This document shows positions 34,463-43,607 of a stretch of 64,000 nt of DNA, piece after piece (the stretch's first letter is position 1; the number at the start of each line of letters is the position of its first letter). Location of the stretch: NCBI GenBank assembly GCA_963759875.1, contig CAVXBB010000017.1, positions 558,001 through 622,000 on the forward strand, written 5' to 3'. Source of the DNA: JAFAGX01 sp963759875. GTDB lineage: Bacteria > Acidobacteriota > Terriglobia > Terriglobales > Acidobacteriaceae. The position numbers and the translations under genes were made by a program. A model generated the notes under the pieces. The model did no database searches. It was not told the DNA's origin and saw only the letters and a program-made list of their open reading frames with translations.

Positions 34463-35266
34463 CTACATCGTCGGACTTGCGACATGGGCGAGGCAGTGCG
34501 TGTAGCGGGCGACGGCAGCAAACTCCGGTCGTCTGCCCAGCTTGCGCTCCAACTCAAAAACGTGGTCGTACTCAGCACTGCGGGAAACCTGCGGCGGCAA
34601 ATAATCCGATAGGACGCGCACACCTCGTTCGGCGATCACGGTCAGCGACGCTGCTTTCAGCATGGCATGCAGGCTGTCTTCTGTGAATAGCCGGACGCTG
34701 CCGCCGTAAAGAGACTCATGAGCCGATTCCGCGGTGAGGTTACGCTCCGCTGCGGCCAAATCGCCATCTCGAACGGCCGCTCTTAACACCTCACCTGCCT
34801 GGTTACGCACCAGAACCGAGAGCATCGACGACGAATCTCTCAAGGCGTGGGCCGCGGTGCGACAGATAGCAGACGGATCCCCGACGTACTCCAGGATGTT
34901 GTGGCAAAGAATTAGGTCGAACCGTGCGGCGTGAAACACATCTGCGATTTGAGCAGCGTCGCAATGCTTCAGCTCAATCTTCTCCGTGATTGCGGTTTCC
35001 CGTGCGGCACGCTTAGCGAGATCCAGCATCGGCAGAGAGGAATCCAGCAACGTGACGTGCAGGCCAAGTCGCGCCAAGCGAAGCGCGAGCGCGCCGGTAC
35101 CACATCCAACATCCAGAGCTCGCAAAGGCCGTGTGTCCTGGGTCAGAAACTCCTGCAGGTTGGCGAAGGCGAGATCGAGGCGCAACCTACCCTCGTACGT
35201 CTCGAGATAAGCTGCGTACTTCTCCGCACCGCTCTGGAAGCGGTCGCTGTCCGTCATCTTCTGCAT
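34463..35266 (-). CDS. SAM-dependent methyltransferase (class I)
   Basis: 267 residues. RALDVGCGTGALALRLARLG is motif I; VTLLDSSLPMLDLAKRAARE motif II; FDLILCHNILEYVGDP motif post-II. The C-terminal helical region resembles CmoM/SmtA-type proteins. Upstream partner of the radical SAM gene. Substrate unknown. It could also be a ubiquinone or tRNA methyltransferase. Confidence 0.85.
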   Translation of the reverse strand: MQKMTDSDRFQSGAEKYAAYLETYEGRLRLDLAFANLQEFLTQDTRPLRALDVGCGTGALALRLARLGLHVTLLDSSLPMLDLAKRAARETAITEKIELKHCDAAQIADVFHAARFDLILCHNILEYVGDPSAICRTAAHALRDSSSMLSVLVRNQAGEVLRAAVRDGDLAAAERNLTAESAHESLYGGSVRLFTEDSLHAMLKAASLTVIAERGVRVLSDYLPPQVSRSAEYDHVFELERKLGRRPEFAAVARYTHCLAHVASPTM

Positions 35267-35377
35267 GCAATCGAGCGAAAGCTGCTCCTGGTTGCATTCC
35301 CAAGTGACTACGAGAGTCCGTATCGAAAAGTTTCAGTGAGCAAACGCAATGGCGACCAGAGCGATTGGCACCTCGAT

Positions 35378-37075
35378 CTAATGCATCTCGCCCATGCTGA
35401 TGAGCCGGTTCCGCTCGAACTCGTCGCCTTTAACCCACCCGACTTCCTTCAACTGCGCCGCTGCTTCCCAACCGAGAGCGAATCCAAAGCGCGCCATTAC
35501 GGCATCGCCGGTGAAATCCATTGACGGATGGTATTCATCGCTGGGCTGATGGTAGTGCTTGGCGGTGAAGTCTTCAGCCTGCTGCTCGCCCCAAGCAGTA
35601 TCATGGCCCTTGTACTTAAGACCTTCGTTGATCGAAAAAGATGGGACGCCAACTCGCGCCATGCTGAAATGGTCGGAGCGATAATAATGTCCGGCCTCGG
35701 GCCGCGAATCGGGGCGAATCGTTAGCCGAAAAGTCTTGGCGAGAGATTGAATCACAGGATAGAACGTGGTTCGTTCAGCCCCTGATACCTCCACTTCCTC
35801 AGGCGCCCCGAGAGGCGGCACGTCATCGTAATTCAAATCGAGACTGATTTTGCTGGCTGGGAGAGGCGGATGCTTGCCCAGGTATTCGGAGCCGAGTAAT
35901 CCCTGCTCCTCCGCCGTAACCGAAGCAAACATCATTGAGCGGCGAGGTTTCTGTGGCGCCTCAGAGTAAGCGCGCGCGATTTCCAGCAGAATGCCGCAGC
36001 CAGTAGCGTTATCGTTAGCTCCGTTATAAATGTTGTCGCCGGGCATATCCGGCCGAATCCCGAGGTGATCGTAGTGCGCGGTGTAGATCACCGCCTCGTT
36101 CCTCAAATTGCGGTCTGCTCCGGACAACCCAGCGATGACATTGTTAGATTCGAATGGGCGAACCTTGCTTACCATGTGCGCCCGCAACTTTACGGGAATT
36201 GCAACCGGATGAAAGTCGCGCGACTGCGCATCTTGCATCGCTTTATCCAGATCCATGCCCGCAGCGTTTGCTAGCTGCCGGGCCACGTCGAGTTGCACCC
36301 AGGATGCGACCTTCAATGCTGGGGCGTTTTCCAACTTCAAAAACGACTTCTCCCCGGAGTTGGAATTGCGCACCACCTCCCATGGATAGCTGGCCATATC
36401 GGTTTTATGGATGAGAATGGCGCCCACTGCCCCTTTGCGGGCAGCTTCTTCGTACTTGTACGTCCAACGGCCATAATATGTGAGCGCTTTTCCTTTGAAA
36501 AAGTTCGGATCATCCGAGGTTGGTTCGTTGACCAGCATCAGCAGAACTTTGCCGTGCACGTCCATTCCTTTGTAGTCGTCCCATTTATATTCGGGTGCTT
36601 CAATGCCATAGCCGACGTACACGATGTCGGCATCGACATCTGATTGAGCCTGTTGCGTCTGATCATATGCAACATACTGCTCGAGCGGCTTAAGGTGCAT
36701 GGCAGGGCCGCTTGCTGGAACAAAAGAAAAAGTGGTCTCCGGTTCCGGCGTGATTCCGACCAGGGGCACCTTCTGCATGTAGGTGCCATTGTCACCGGCA
36801 GGTTTGAGTCCGTAGAGAGCAAATTGGGTAGCAATGTACTCGGCGGCAACGTCGCCGCCACGTTGCCCCGTGCCACGGCCCTCGAGCAGATCATGTGAAA
36901 GAAAACGCACATGGGCCCGGATGCGCTCAGGATCGATTTTCTGCATTGCCGCAATCGCCGTGCCGGGAAGTCGCGATGATCCATCAGAGGAATGTAAACG
37001 ATCCTGCGACCGCTGGGCCAGAGATATAGAAACGAGTGCAGACACTACAAAAAACACAACCATACTTCGACGCAT
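35378..37075 (-). CDS. M28 family peptidase with PA domain
   Basis: 565 residues from ATG at 37075; AAGGAG is 10 bases upstream and a signal peptide (MVVFFVVSALVSISLAQ) follows. A PA-like domain lies near residues 120-300. Metal ligands: TAHYDHLG, GANDNATGCG, ASVTAEEQGLLGSE and the C-terminal YRSDHFSMARVGVPS. This is the arrangement of zinc aminopeptidases exported by this kind of bacterium. It likely digests peptides outside the cytoplasm. Isolated, with no clear operon partner. Confidence 0.9.
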   Translation of the reverse strand: MRRSMVVFFVVSALVSISLAQRSQDRLHSSDGSSRLPGTAIAAMQKIDPERIRAHVRFLSHDLLEGRGTGQRGGDVAAEYIATQFALYGLKPAGDNGTYMQKVPLVGITPEPETTFSFVPASGPAMHLKPLEQYVAYDQTQQAQSDVDADIVYVGYGIEAPEYKWDDYKGMDVHGKVLLMLVNEPTSDDPNFFKGKALTYYGRWTYKYEEAARKGAVGAILIHKTDMASYPWEVVRNSNSGEKSFLKLENAPALKVASWVQLDVARQLANAAGMDLDKAMQDAQSRDFHPVAIPVKLRAHMVSKVRPFESNNVIAGLSGADRNLRNEAVIYTAHYDHLGIRPDMPGDNIYNGANDNATGCGILLEIARAYSEAPQKPRRSMMFASVTAEEQGLLGSEYLGKHPPLPASKISLDLNYDDVPPLGAPEEVEVSGAERTTFYPVIQSLAKTFRLTIRPDSRPEAGHYYRSDHFSMARVGVPSFSINEGLKYKGHDTAWGEQQAEDFTAKHYHQPSDEYHPSMDFTGDAVMARFGFALGWEAAAQLKEVGWVKGDEFERNRLISMGEMH

Positions 37076-37255
37076 GTGGCGAAGGCTCCTTACGCAGGAA
37101 GTTTTGGGGGAATGCTCTATTTTAAGCGAATGCTGAATAATGATGTGATTACCTGCAGACACGCACCATAGTACAACTTAAGAGTGATCCAGAGGACGCC
37201 TGCACCTGCGTTTTAGATTGTTGAAGCTCACGACCGTGAGCTAATTCTTCGACCC

Positions 37256-37789
37256 TCAACCGGCTCGAAAATCGGGCACGCTGTCGCTGGCTCGAAACAC
37301 CGGATTAATCTTTTCGCCCACGCTTTCGGCAGTTTTGGCATTGAGTTCGTCGATATCTTTTTTCAACCAGCCTACGCTGGAAATTTCGATCTCGCCGTCT
37401 TGGCCGATCCAGAAAATGCTGGGAACGTTAGTCAGGCCATATGCGTTCGACGCTGGGTATGTATGCGTGTCGTCCAACAGGATCGGTAAAGTGATGCCGT
37501 ATTCCTTAAGGAACGCGGCGGTCTCTTTTTTGTCATTCTGGGAAATGCCGATAATCGTGACCTTGTGGTTACCATAAGTCTTGTAGATCCGCTCAAGAAA
37601 TGGAAAAGCAAATTGGCAGACAGGGCAGGAAATCTTAAAGAACGCCGCAAGAACAGGGCCTCGAGCCAATGCATCTTTCAAAGAAAACTGTTTGCCATCC
37701 ATGCTGGGTAGCGTGAAATCGGGAGCCAGAGTACCAGTGCCAAGCGCGCCCATGCTGCGTCCTCCGAAAATGTTGCGTAACCAATTCAC
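37256..37789 (-). CDS. Peroxiredoxin/TlpA-family thiol protein
   Basis: 177 residues. LAPDFTLPSMDGKQFSLKD is the AhpC/TSA opening; AFFKISCPVCQFAFPFLERI carries a CPVC active site in the peroxidatic position; VTIIGISQNDKKETAAF follows. NVPSIFWIGQDGEI is the cis-Pro loop. Cytoplasmic (no signal peptide). Likely reduces hydroperoxides or acts as a redox relay. Upstream of it, MutY begins 13 bp after in the same direction. Confidence 0.88.
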   Translation of the reverse strand: MNWLRNIFGGRSMGALGTGTLAPDFTLPSMDGKQFSLKDALARGPVLAAFFKISCPVCQFAFPFLERIYKTYGNHKVTIIGISQNDKKETAAFLKEYGITLPILLDDTHTYPASNAYGLTNVPSIFWIGQDGEIEISSVGWLKKDIDELNAKTAESVGEKINPVFRASDSVPDFRAG

Positions 37790-37801
37790 TCGTTTCGTAT
37801 T

Positions 37802-38803
37802 TTAGATGACCTGAGTTGCGCGAAGGATCTTTTGAGCCAGGCCGGTCAACGGTAGGCTGCTGATTCGGGATATGGACACCCATTTACCAGCGGCTTTCTC
37901 AGCAGCCGCGCCGAGCATGACATGCACGACATAATCTGTCACCGTGATCGAATGTCTTAGCTTCAGCCAGGCGGCAGCGGAGTCATTTGTCGGCGGCACT
38001 TCCGGCAATTCCCACATTCCTGGCATCAGCCTAGCGGCCTTATCGCGCTGAACGAGAAAAACTGATCCGTTGCAGCAGTCCAGTGAGTAATAGATGTCAC
38101 GTTTGTTCTGACGTTGTGCCTTTTGGAGGCCGGCAAGTTCTCCCCGACTGGCACACATTTCGGATACTGGGCATAGAAGGCACTTCGGCTGACGCGGCCC
38201 ACAGACTGTGGCGCCCAATTCCATCATTGCTTGATTAAAGTCGCCGGGCCGACTTCGACTCAGCAGGTGCTGAGCCAAAAGCCCCAGCTGGCCGTTGCGC
38301 ATTTGCTTCCCCGAAACCCGCTGCAGAACGCGTTCCACGTTGCCGTCCACCGCCGCCACTGGTTGGCCAAAGGCGATGCTGGCAATTGCCGCTGAGGTAT
38401 AGCGGCCAACGCCCGGAAGTGCTTGCAGTTCCACTGCACTCGTCGGGAATTCTCTCGATAGGTCATAAACAACTTTCTTGGCAGCGGCATGCAACAGGCG
38501 AGCCCGGCGGTAGTAACCTAGGCCGCTCCAGGCCGCCAATACCGAGGCTCGTCTCGCGGCGGCCAGCTTGTTGATCGTGGGAAATCGAAGCAAAAACTTG
38601 TTGTAATGCTCGATTACCGCCGCCACACGGGTTTGCTGCAGCATGATCTCCGAAACCCAGACCCGGTATACATCCCGATCTTGCCTCCAAGGCAAATTCC
38701 GTTTGTGCTGATCGAACCAACGCAGCAGTTTCCGACGGAAGCTCGCTGCGGAAATGGCGCCAAAGGTCTCTCGGCGACTCAGCTTTGGTCTTCGACCATT
38801 GGG
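37802..38803 (-). CDS. mutY: A/G-specific adenine DNA glycosylase
   Basis: 333 residues from ATG at 38803. VWVSEIMLQQTRVAAVIEHY includes the catalytic Glu; LPGVGRYTSAAIASIAFG is the helix-hairpin-helix; AVDGNVERVLQRV has the catalytic Asp. The iron-sulfur motif CGPRQPKCLLCPVSEMC (C-X6-C-X2-C-X5-C) is intact. The C-terminal NUDIX-like part (VFLVQRDKAARLMPGMWELP) recognises 8-oxoG. Removes adenine opposite 8-oxoguanine. Co-directional with the peroxiredoxin. Confidence 0.95.
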   Translation of the reverse strand, partial: PNGRRPKLSRRETFGAISAASFRRKLLRWFDQHKRNLPWRQDRDVYRVWVSEIMLQQTRVAAVIEHYNKFLLRFPTINKLAAARRASVLAAWSGLGYYRRARLLHAAAKKVVYDLSREFPTSAVELQALPGVGRYTSAAIASIAFGQPVAAVDGNVERVLQRVSGKQMRNGQLGLLAQHLLSRSRPGDFNQAMMELGATVCGPRQPKCLLCPVSEMCASRGELAGLQKAQRQNKRDIYYSLDCCNGSVFLVQRDKAARLMPGMWELPEVPPTNDSAAAWLKLRHSITVTDYVVHVMLGAAAEKAAGKWVSISRISSLPLTGLAQKILRATQVI

Positions 38804-39017
38804 CATTTGCCTGAGGTGCAACCTTGAAGCACCCTGTAGACACAAAGTACCACGATGTGAGCACTCCATAGGGGCACCTCCGGCAGCTGGCGCATGACCC
38901 TCTTTGGTTATGACTGATTATTATCCCTGTTGACCGCTCTCACGGAGCACGAAATAATGAATGAGCCTGGCATCCGCATTTCACGAGTGGCTGTTTTTGC
39001 CCTCAAAAGGAATCGAA

Positions 39018-39236
39018 ATGAACGATTTCAACCGCAAGGTCGAAGAGGCCTCGGCACGCCTCGGCAGGTCAGTGGGCGAGGTGGCCAACACGCTGGAGAA
39101 AGAATCCGCCGAAGTAATCAATTATTTGAACGACGAGGTCGTTCCCGCTGTGCGTCAGCGCTCGACCAAAGCACTGCGAATAGCTGCCGAGAAACTCACG
39201 AAATTGGCGAATTACATGGAGTCACAACGGAAATAG
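39018..39236 (+). CDS. Small hypothetical helical protein
   Basis: 72 residues from ATG at 39018 (AAAAGGA upstream). NDFNRKVEEASARLGRSVGE followed by VANTLEKESAEVINYLNDEV is a long amphipathic helix. The 3' end overlaps the beginning of RlpA in another frame. No domain recognised; may be an envelope or phasin-like protein. Confidence 0.55.
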   Translation: MNDFNRKVEEASARLGRSVGEVANTLEKESAEVINYLNDEVVPAVRQRSTKALRIAAEKLTKLANYMESQRK

Positions 39237-39985
39237 GCGCGCGCCGTCTTGGTTTAGCTGCCCTACTGATTGTGTGCTCATTATTCTTGGCCGGCTGTTC
39301 TCATAAGCAAGCCAAAGTAAGCGTTCCTCCTCCTCCAACTCTCAATCAGCCCAAGACCGCCTCTGAAGATTCTGTGCCTGCAAGCACAGACACGGCTCAA
39401 CCGAAAGAAAGCGTCACGCCGCCCGTTCCCGAAAAGCCCCTGATGGTGGAGACCGGCCTCGCTAGCTGGTACGGGGCTCCTTATCACAATCGTCGCGCAT
39501 CCAACGGCGAAGTTTATGACATGCACGCCATGACTGCGGCACATCGCACCCTGCCTCTGGGCTCGACTGTCCGTGTCACGAATGTGAAGACGGGACATTC
39601 GGCTATCGTCCGAATCACAGATCGCGGTCCCTTCGTACAAGGCCGAATTCTGGATCTCTCCGAGGCAGCTGCCAAGAAAGTTGACATCTGGTCTGCGGGT
39701 GTGGCTCCGGTCCGGTTAGAGGTCTTACACACGCCCGTTCCTCTTAACAGCGCTGGACGCTGGGCAGTGCAAATCGGAGCATTCGAAAAAGAGGGCACCG
39801 CGGATAAACTAGCCGATCACTTGTCTCGCCGCTACCAGACCGCAAAGGTTCGCTGCTTTAGCAGTCCAGTCGGCGATTGGTGGGTCAGAGTGCGAGTGCA
39901 GAACGATGATCGACACCGAGCAGAATCCGTGGCCCGAGAGACCCATACCGCTGAGGGAGATATCTTCCTGGTAAGGCTGGATTAA
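39233..39985 (+). CDS. rlpA: RlpA-like septal ring lytic transglycosylase
   Basis: The lipoprotein signal is LGLAALLIVCSLFLAGC (lipobox LAGC, Cys at 39296-39298). The double-psi beta-barrel core is GLASWYGAPYHNRRASNGE, ... MTAAHRTLPLGSTVRVTN, ... IVRITDRGPFVQGRILDLS. A C-terminal SPOR domain (RWAVQIGAFEKEGTADKLAD) binds denuded glycan. No ATG, GTG or TTG lies in frame just before the signal peptide, only ATA at 39233, so the true start is unresolved. A frame open upstream to 38930 overlaps another gene and is not credible. Confidence 0.8.
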   Translation: MGARRLGLAALLIVCSLFLAGCSHKQAKVSVPPPPTLNQPKTASEDSVPASTDTAQPKESVTPPVPEKPLMVETGLASWYGAPYHNRRASNGEVYDMHAMTAAHRTLPLGSTVRVTNVKTGHSAIVRITDRGPFVQGRILDLSEAAAKKVDIWSAGVAPVRLEVLHTPVPLNSAGRWAVQIGAFEKEGTADKLADHLSRRYQTAKVRCFSSPVGDWWVRVRVQNDDRHRAESVARETHTAEGDIFLVRLD

Positions 39986-40143
39986 GTACTTTACCGTGAA
40001 AGCTTCTAGTCCGCAGAGCTAGCCAATTGACAAAACATTACGTTCGTTGGGTTAGGATGGGATATATTAGTGCGCTCCCCCAAGATAGTTAGACCAGGCC
40101 GTTACTGATTCAGGAGAATCCTACACGCTGATTTGGGAGTGTC

Positions 40144-40485
40144 ATGAGCGACTGCTTGTTCTGCCGCATTATCGCGGGTGAGATACCGTCGAAAAAAATC
40201 TACGAAGACGACCACACGTATGCTTTTGAGGACATTAACCCTCAGGCACCGACACACGTATTGGTCGTCCCGAAAAAGCACGTAACCGGACTGAAGGAAG
40301 CAAGCTCCGAAGACGCCGAACTGATCGGCCGATGCCACCTCGCGGCCGCCAACATCGCGCGCCAACGCAGCATCGAGGACGGATATCGTACGGTGCTCAA
40401 CGTTGGGCCGCGTGCCGGTCAATCAGTGTTTCACTTGCACGTTCACCTGGTAGGTGGCCGAAGGCTTGGTTGGCCGCCCGGATAA
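40144..40485 (+). CDS. HIT-family nucleotide hydrolase
   Basis: 113 residues. MSDCLFCRIIAGEIPSKKIY is the zinc-binding N terminus (CxxC), and the HIT motif is FHLHVHLVGGR near the C terminus. The fold GEIPSKKIYEDD, PTHVLVVPKKHV is standard. Family members hydrolyse AMP-lysine or dinucleotides. Only 158 bp of intergenic DNA lies upstream; TTGACA at 40027 is a possible -35 element but no good -10 follows. Confidence 0.93.
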   Translation: MSDCLFCRIIAGEIPSKKIYEDDHTYAFEDINPQAPTHVLVVPKKHVTGLKEASSEDAELIGRCHLAAANIARQRSIEDGYRTVLNVGPRAGQSVFHLHVHLVGGRRLGWPPG

Positions 40486-40531
40486 GCATGCGGATGCCGG
40501 TTCGCAGAGCTGATTCAAAACGCCACTGCAA

Positions 40532-41173
40532 TTATTGCACCGGCGCTTGATCTTCAGATGCACCGTGACGCCGCAGAAGCTGCGGTAGGTTTTGAGAGAA
40601 TGCCGATCGCGGCAGCACCATATCGCAACCCACTTCGTGCGCCTTCTGTTTTAAATCCCCTTGCACGTGAGAGAGGAAGCCAATAATCGAAGTGGATTTC
40701 TTAAGCTTGCTCTTGAGCTTGGGAATGAGCGTCAAGGGCTTGGCGTTAGCATTGTTCAGATCAAAAATGATCAGTGAAGGCGTGCCATCCCCATTCTGCT
40801 GCATGCGGTCGTTAAGGTCCTTGTCGTTCTTGACGAACTCGACCTTCACGTTTAGCTTTCGCGCCGTCTCTTGGATCTTAGCCTGAAAAAATAGGTCATC
40901 GACAAAGGCGAAGATACGCGAGGTGTCATCCTCGCGTTGCGGCAGCGGTTCGGGCTCCGCCGGAGCGTAGGAGGGAGCAAAGCCGGGCCGGCTGCGCCCG
41001 CGATGCGCCTTATCCCCCGCCATGGCAGCTCGGTAACTGTGATCCATGGGAGCGGAATAAATGCCCCCATGTTGCTGGCGGTCGCGTCCGGGACCACCGT
41101 GGTGAGAGCGCCTTCCGCGGCGCCGTCTATTTCTTCCCCCGCCCCCCGAGGGATGTCCGGGTCCAACATTCAT
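40532..41173 (-). CDS. Response-regulator-like protein with RG-rich N terminus
   Basis: 213 residues from ATG at 41173. The first about 80 residues are basic and disordered (GGGGRNRRRRGRRSHHGGPG), as in nucleic-acid-binding tails. The C-terminal part ASxxxIFAFVDDLFFQAKIQ and TPSLIIFDLNN followed by LKKSTSIIGFLSH has the alternating strand-helix order of a receiver domain, with Asp in IIFDLNN at the phosphoacceptor-like position. The acidic cluster at the N end of the receiver is incomplete. Function unknown. Confidence 0.6.
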   Translation of the reverse strand: MNVGPGHPSGGGGRNRRRRGRRSHHGGPGRDRQQHGGIYSAPMDHSYRAAMAGDKAHRGRSRPGFAPSYAPAEPEPLPQREDDTSRIFAFVDDLFFQAKIQETARKLNVKVEFVKNDKDLNDRMQQNGDGTPSLIIFDLNNANAKPLTLIPKLKSKLKKSTSIIGFLSHVQGDLKQKAHEVGCDMVLPRSAFSQNLPQLLRRHGASEDQAPVQ

Positions 41174-41511
41174 AGTTTTCTCTTTTGCAGTTCTTGGTCT
41201 GAATCCCCCGAACTCGGCGGATTCCATCCTCGTTCTTTCTTGCTTACCGCTTTCTGGTTATTTGCCGCCTCGCTCGCGCATGCACGGGAGGCACATGAAA
41301 ACCCGACGCGGTTGGAACTCGTTCCTGAATGATCGTGTCCGTAAGGCGCCTGGAGCTGATTGGCGCAGAAGGCCCGCTAGGAAGCGTGGCCGCTAGGGAA
41401 CATCATGATGGTACCCTTGTGCGGCGAGAGAAGGCAAGTGCTAAGTCACTGTAGTTTTACACAGAGGTAACTGCAGGATCATTTTGGCATCATGCCGCTG
41501 CGGACGGCCGC

Positions 41512-42954
41512 TCATCTGGTATTTACCTGTTGTGCCCAGTGCACCGCTTCCCAGTACTTCTCGGCGATCTCACTCTCAGAGAGGCGTAATTGCCGGGCCA
41601 ACTCCCTGCTCGCTTGCCACTCGCCCGATTCCTGAGCCAACATCAACTGATAGAGCTTCCGAAGGCCGCTGTCATCCCCGAGTAGGACTCTGCTGATTTC
41701 ATGGTCCACCGCAACACTTTCCAGCACATGGTCCATCGGGATTTCCAAAATAGCGTCCATCAACGAAAGCAGGCCCATCAGAAACAAATCCGACCCGCCG
41801 TGAGGAATTTTCGGCGCGAGCAGTTCGCAAAACCGCGCACGCACCAGAGCCGCAAGCACAAGTTCGCTGGACTTATCTTGTCCGGCGCCAAGTGTAGCTA
41901 CCAGGCGCACCCACCGGCGAACCTCCCGTTCTCCTAAAATCGCGAGCGCGTGCCGCACCGAGTGAATTTCGTTGCCAAAGCCGAAAACCGGTGAGTTCAG
42001 ATAGCGCAGCAGACGGTAGCAGAGCGACGCCTCGCGTTTGATCACAGCCTCGATTTCGCGAATGTCCAACTCGGGCTTGCCCACAGCCTGCCACATGCGC
42101 AGGTAATTGAGCTGATTGGCGGGAATCTCTTTAGTGTGCAGGGTTTCCGGCCGACAGAAAAAATAACCCTGAAAATACACGAAGCCTGCATCTTTGGTTG
42201 CCGCGAATTCTTCCCGCGTCTCCACTTTCTCGGCGAGCATGCGGCAGCGCCATGGCCCCAACCGTTGAGCGATTTCACCGGCTTCATCGACGGAAACTTG
42301 CCGTAAGTCCACTTTCACGATATCGGCCAGTTCAACCAGAGATTCGCGCGGATCGCGCATTACGAAGTCATCCAGCGCAATCATGTATCCCGCTTCCTTC
42401 AAACGCTGACAAGCCGCGAGCACCAGATCATCCGCTGGAACGCTTTCCAGGACCTCAACCACGGTCTGTGTTGACGGGAGGAGAGTCACGTAGTCCTTCA
42501 GCAGCACCTCCCGAGTGCAATTGATGAAAGCTCTTTGGCCGTTACAGAGAACATCAAGCCCTAGCAACATTGAGGTATTCAGAGTGCTGCGTGACGCGGC
42601 TTCAGTGTCGGTACAGCGGAAATAGTCGTCTACACCATTACGAAATAGCAGCTCGTATCCAAATACTTTTTCTTCCCGGGTGAAAATAGGTTGCCGCGCT
42701 ACGAAGCGAGCGTTGAGATTTGGACCAGACGGGCCCGCAACTGTGGGAGTGGCCACGCTCAAAACATCGGCAACTCGGGCGAAAACATTAGCGCGCCTCC
42801 GGCCGCGTGAAACCATAAGCAGCCAATAGCTTAACGACACCGGGATCCTTACAATAGCCGCGAAACCGCTCTGAAAGCGGCTTTTCGCCTCGAAGAACTC
42901 AGCACTGCGCCGCTTGCCGGATCGCAGGGTATTCATCCGCAGGTACATCGGCAT
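41512..42954 (-). CDS. EAL-like plus HDOD domain signalling protein
   Basis: 480 residues from ATG at 42954, where AAGGGGAAAT precedes it. The first domain (about 85-280) is a degenerate EAL: VFGYELLFRNG in place of EAL, VEVLESVPADDLVLAAC, IALDDFVMRDP. Catalytic acidic residues are incomplete, so phosphodiesterase activity is doubtful. The C-terminal HDOD domain (EVRRWVRLVATLGAGQD, LLSLMDAILEIPMDHVL) binds signalling ligands in the YuxH/CheO family. Probably a c-di-GMP-related signalling scaffold. Confidence 0.8.
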   Translation of the reverse strand: MPMYLRMNTLRSGKRRSAEFFEAKSRFQSGFAAIVRIPVSLSYWLLMVSRGRRRANVFARVADVLSVATPTVAGPSGPNLNARFVARQPIFTREEKVFGYELLFRNGVDDYFRCTDTEAASRSTLNTSMLLGLDVLCNGQRAFINCTREVLLKDYVTLLPSTQTVVEVLESVPADDLVLAACQRLKEAGYMIALDDFVMRDPRESLVELADIVKVDLRQVSVDEAGEIAQRLGPWRCRMLAEKVETREEFAATKDAGFVYFQGYFFCRPETLHTKEIPANQLNYLRMWQAVGKPELDIREIEAVIKREASLCYRLLRYLNSPVFGFGNEIHSVRHALAILGEREVRRWVRLVATLGAGQDKSSELVLAALVRARFCELLAPKIPHGGSDLFLMGLLSLMDAILEIPMDHVLESVAVDHEISRVLLGDDSGLRKLYQLMLAQESGEWQASRELARQLRLSESEIAEKYWEAVHWAQQVNTR

Positions 42955-43077
42955 ATTTCCCCTTTTCCTTGGGATCAAAGGGTGCGCCATTCTGAATTTG
43001 GCGGCTGCCACTGTAATCTCCTGCCCTGCAGATAATGGAGACGCCAAGAGAAAAAGTGGTCAGGAGTCACGCTTGCC

Positions 43078-43545
43078 TCATTCCTCGATCCACTCGATGC
43101 CGCACGTGTAACACTTCCAATTATTCTTGCGAACGGGCACGGGAAACGAGAGCAGCAACCACAATCCATAAGTCCAGAACCGGTCAATTTTCTCGAAGCC
43201 GATATCGAGCGAATAGCAGCGCGGGCAGCGCGGCTGCACAAACGATTCACCCGTTTCCTCTTGTTCGAACTCTGGCGGAATCGGCTCATCCAAGATCGCC
43301 CGCGCTGAGTCGAGGTCCTGTTTTTGTACCTGCAGGCGAATGCCGCCGATCGCATTGGAGAGCAACCAGTCCATACGGACCAGGTTGCCGTCAGCCAGCA
43401 AACATTCGATGCCTGCCGATTCCAACTTGCCTTTGGCCAATAATGCTTCGGGTATGTCGCGGAAATGCTGCAGCGTAACCAGCGATGGCATTGCTTCGCG
43501 AGAGGGGAGTTCGATTTTGGATATCTCGTCCAAGTTCTCATCCAT
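43078..43545 (-). CDS. DUF2007/zinc-ribbon protein
   Basis: 155 residues. SLVTLQHFRDIPEALLAKGK followed by GNLVRMDWLLSNAIGGIRLQV is a DUF2007-like PII-type fold, and QPRCPRCYSL ... NWKCYTCGIEW carries a four-Cys zinc ribbon near the C terminus. It may be a small signalling protein, but no partner is obvious. Divergent from nothing; followed by the S53 protease in the same direction with a 62-bp gap. Confidence 0.75.
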   Translation of the reverse strand: MDENLDEISKIELPSREAMPSLVTLQHFRDIPEALLAKGKLESAGIECLLADGNLVRMDWLLSNAIGGIRLQVQKQDLDSARAILDEPIPPEFEQEETGESFVQPRCPRCYSLDIGFEKIDRFWTYGLWLLLSFPVPVRKNNWKCYTCGIEWIEE

Positions 43546-43607
43546 TCTACCGTTCAGTCATTACGTGCTGGTAATCGATCCCGAGCCTATGCGAGTGGCT
43601 GGACGTT

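Noticed and set aside
38930..39985. Single 351-codon frame as one protein
   Set aside because: It overlaps a credible small gene, and the lipobox lies about 120 codons in; RlpA must begin much later.
40027..40058. Sigma70-like promoter (TTGACA) upstream of the HIT gene
   Set aside because: The best -10-like TAGGAT is 20 bases away, so the spacing is poor.
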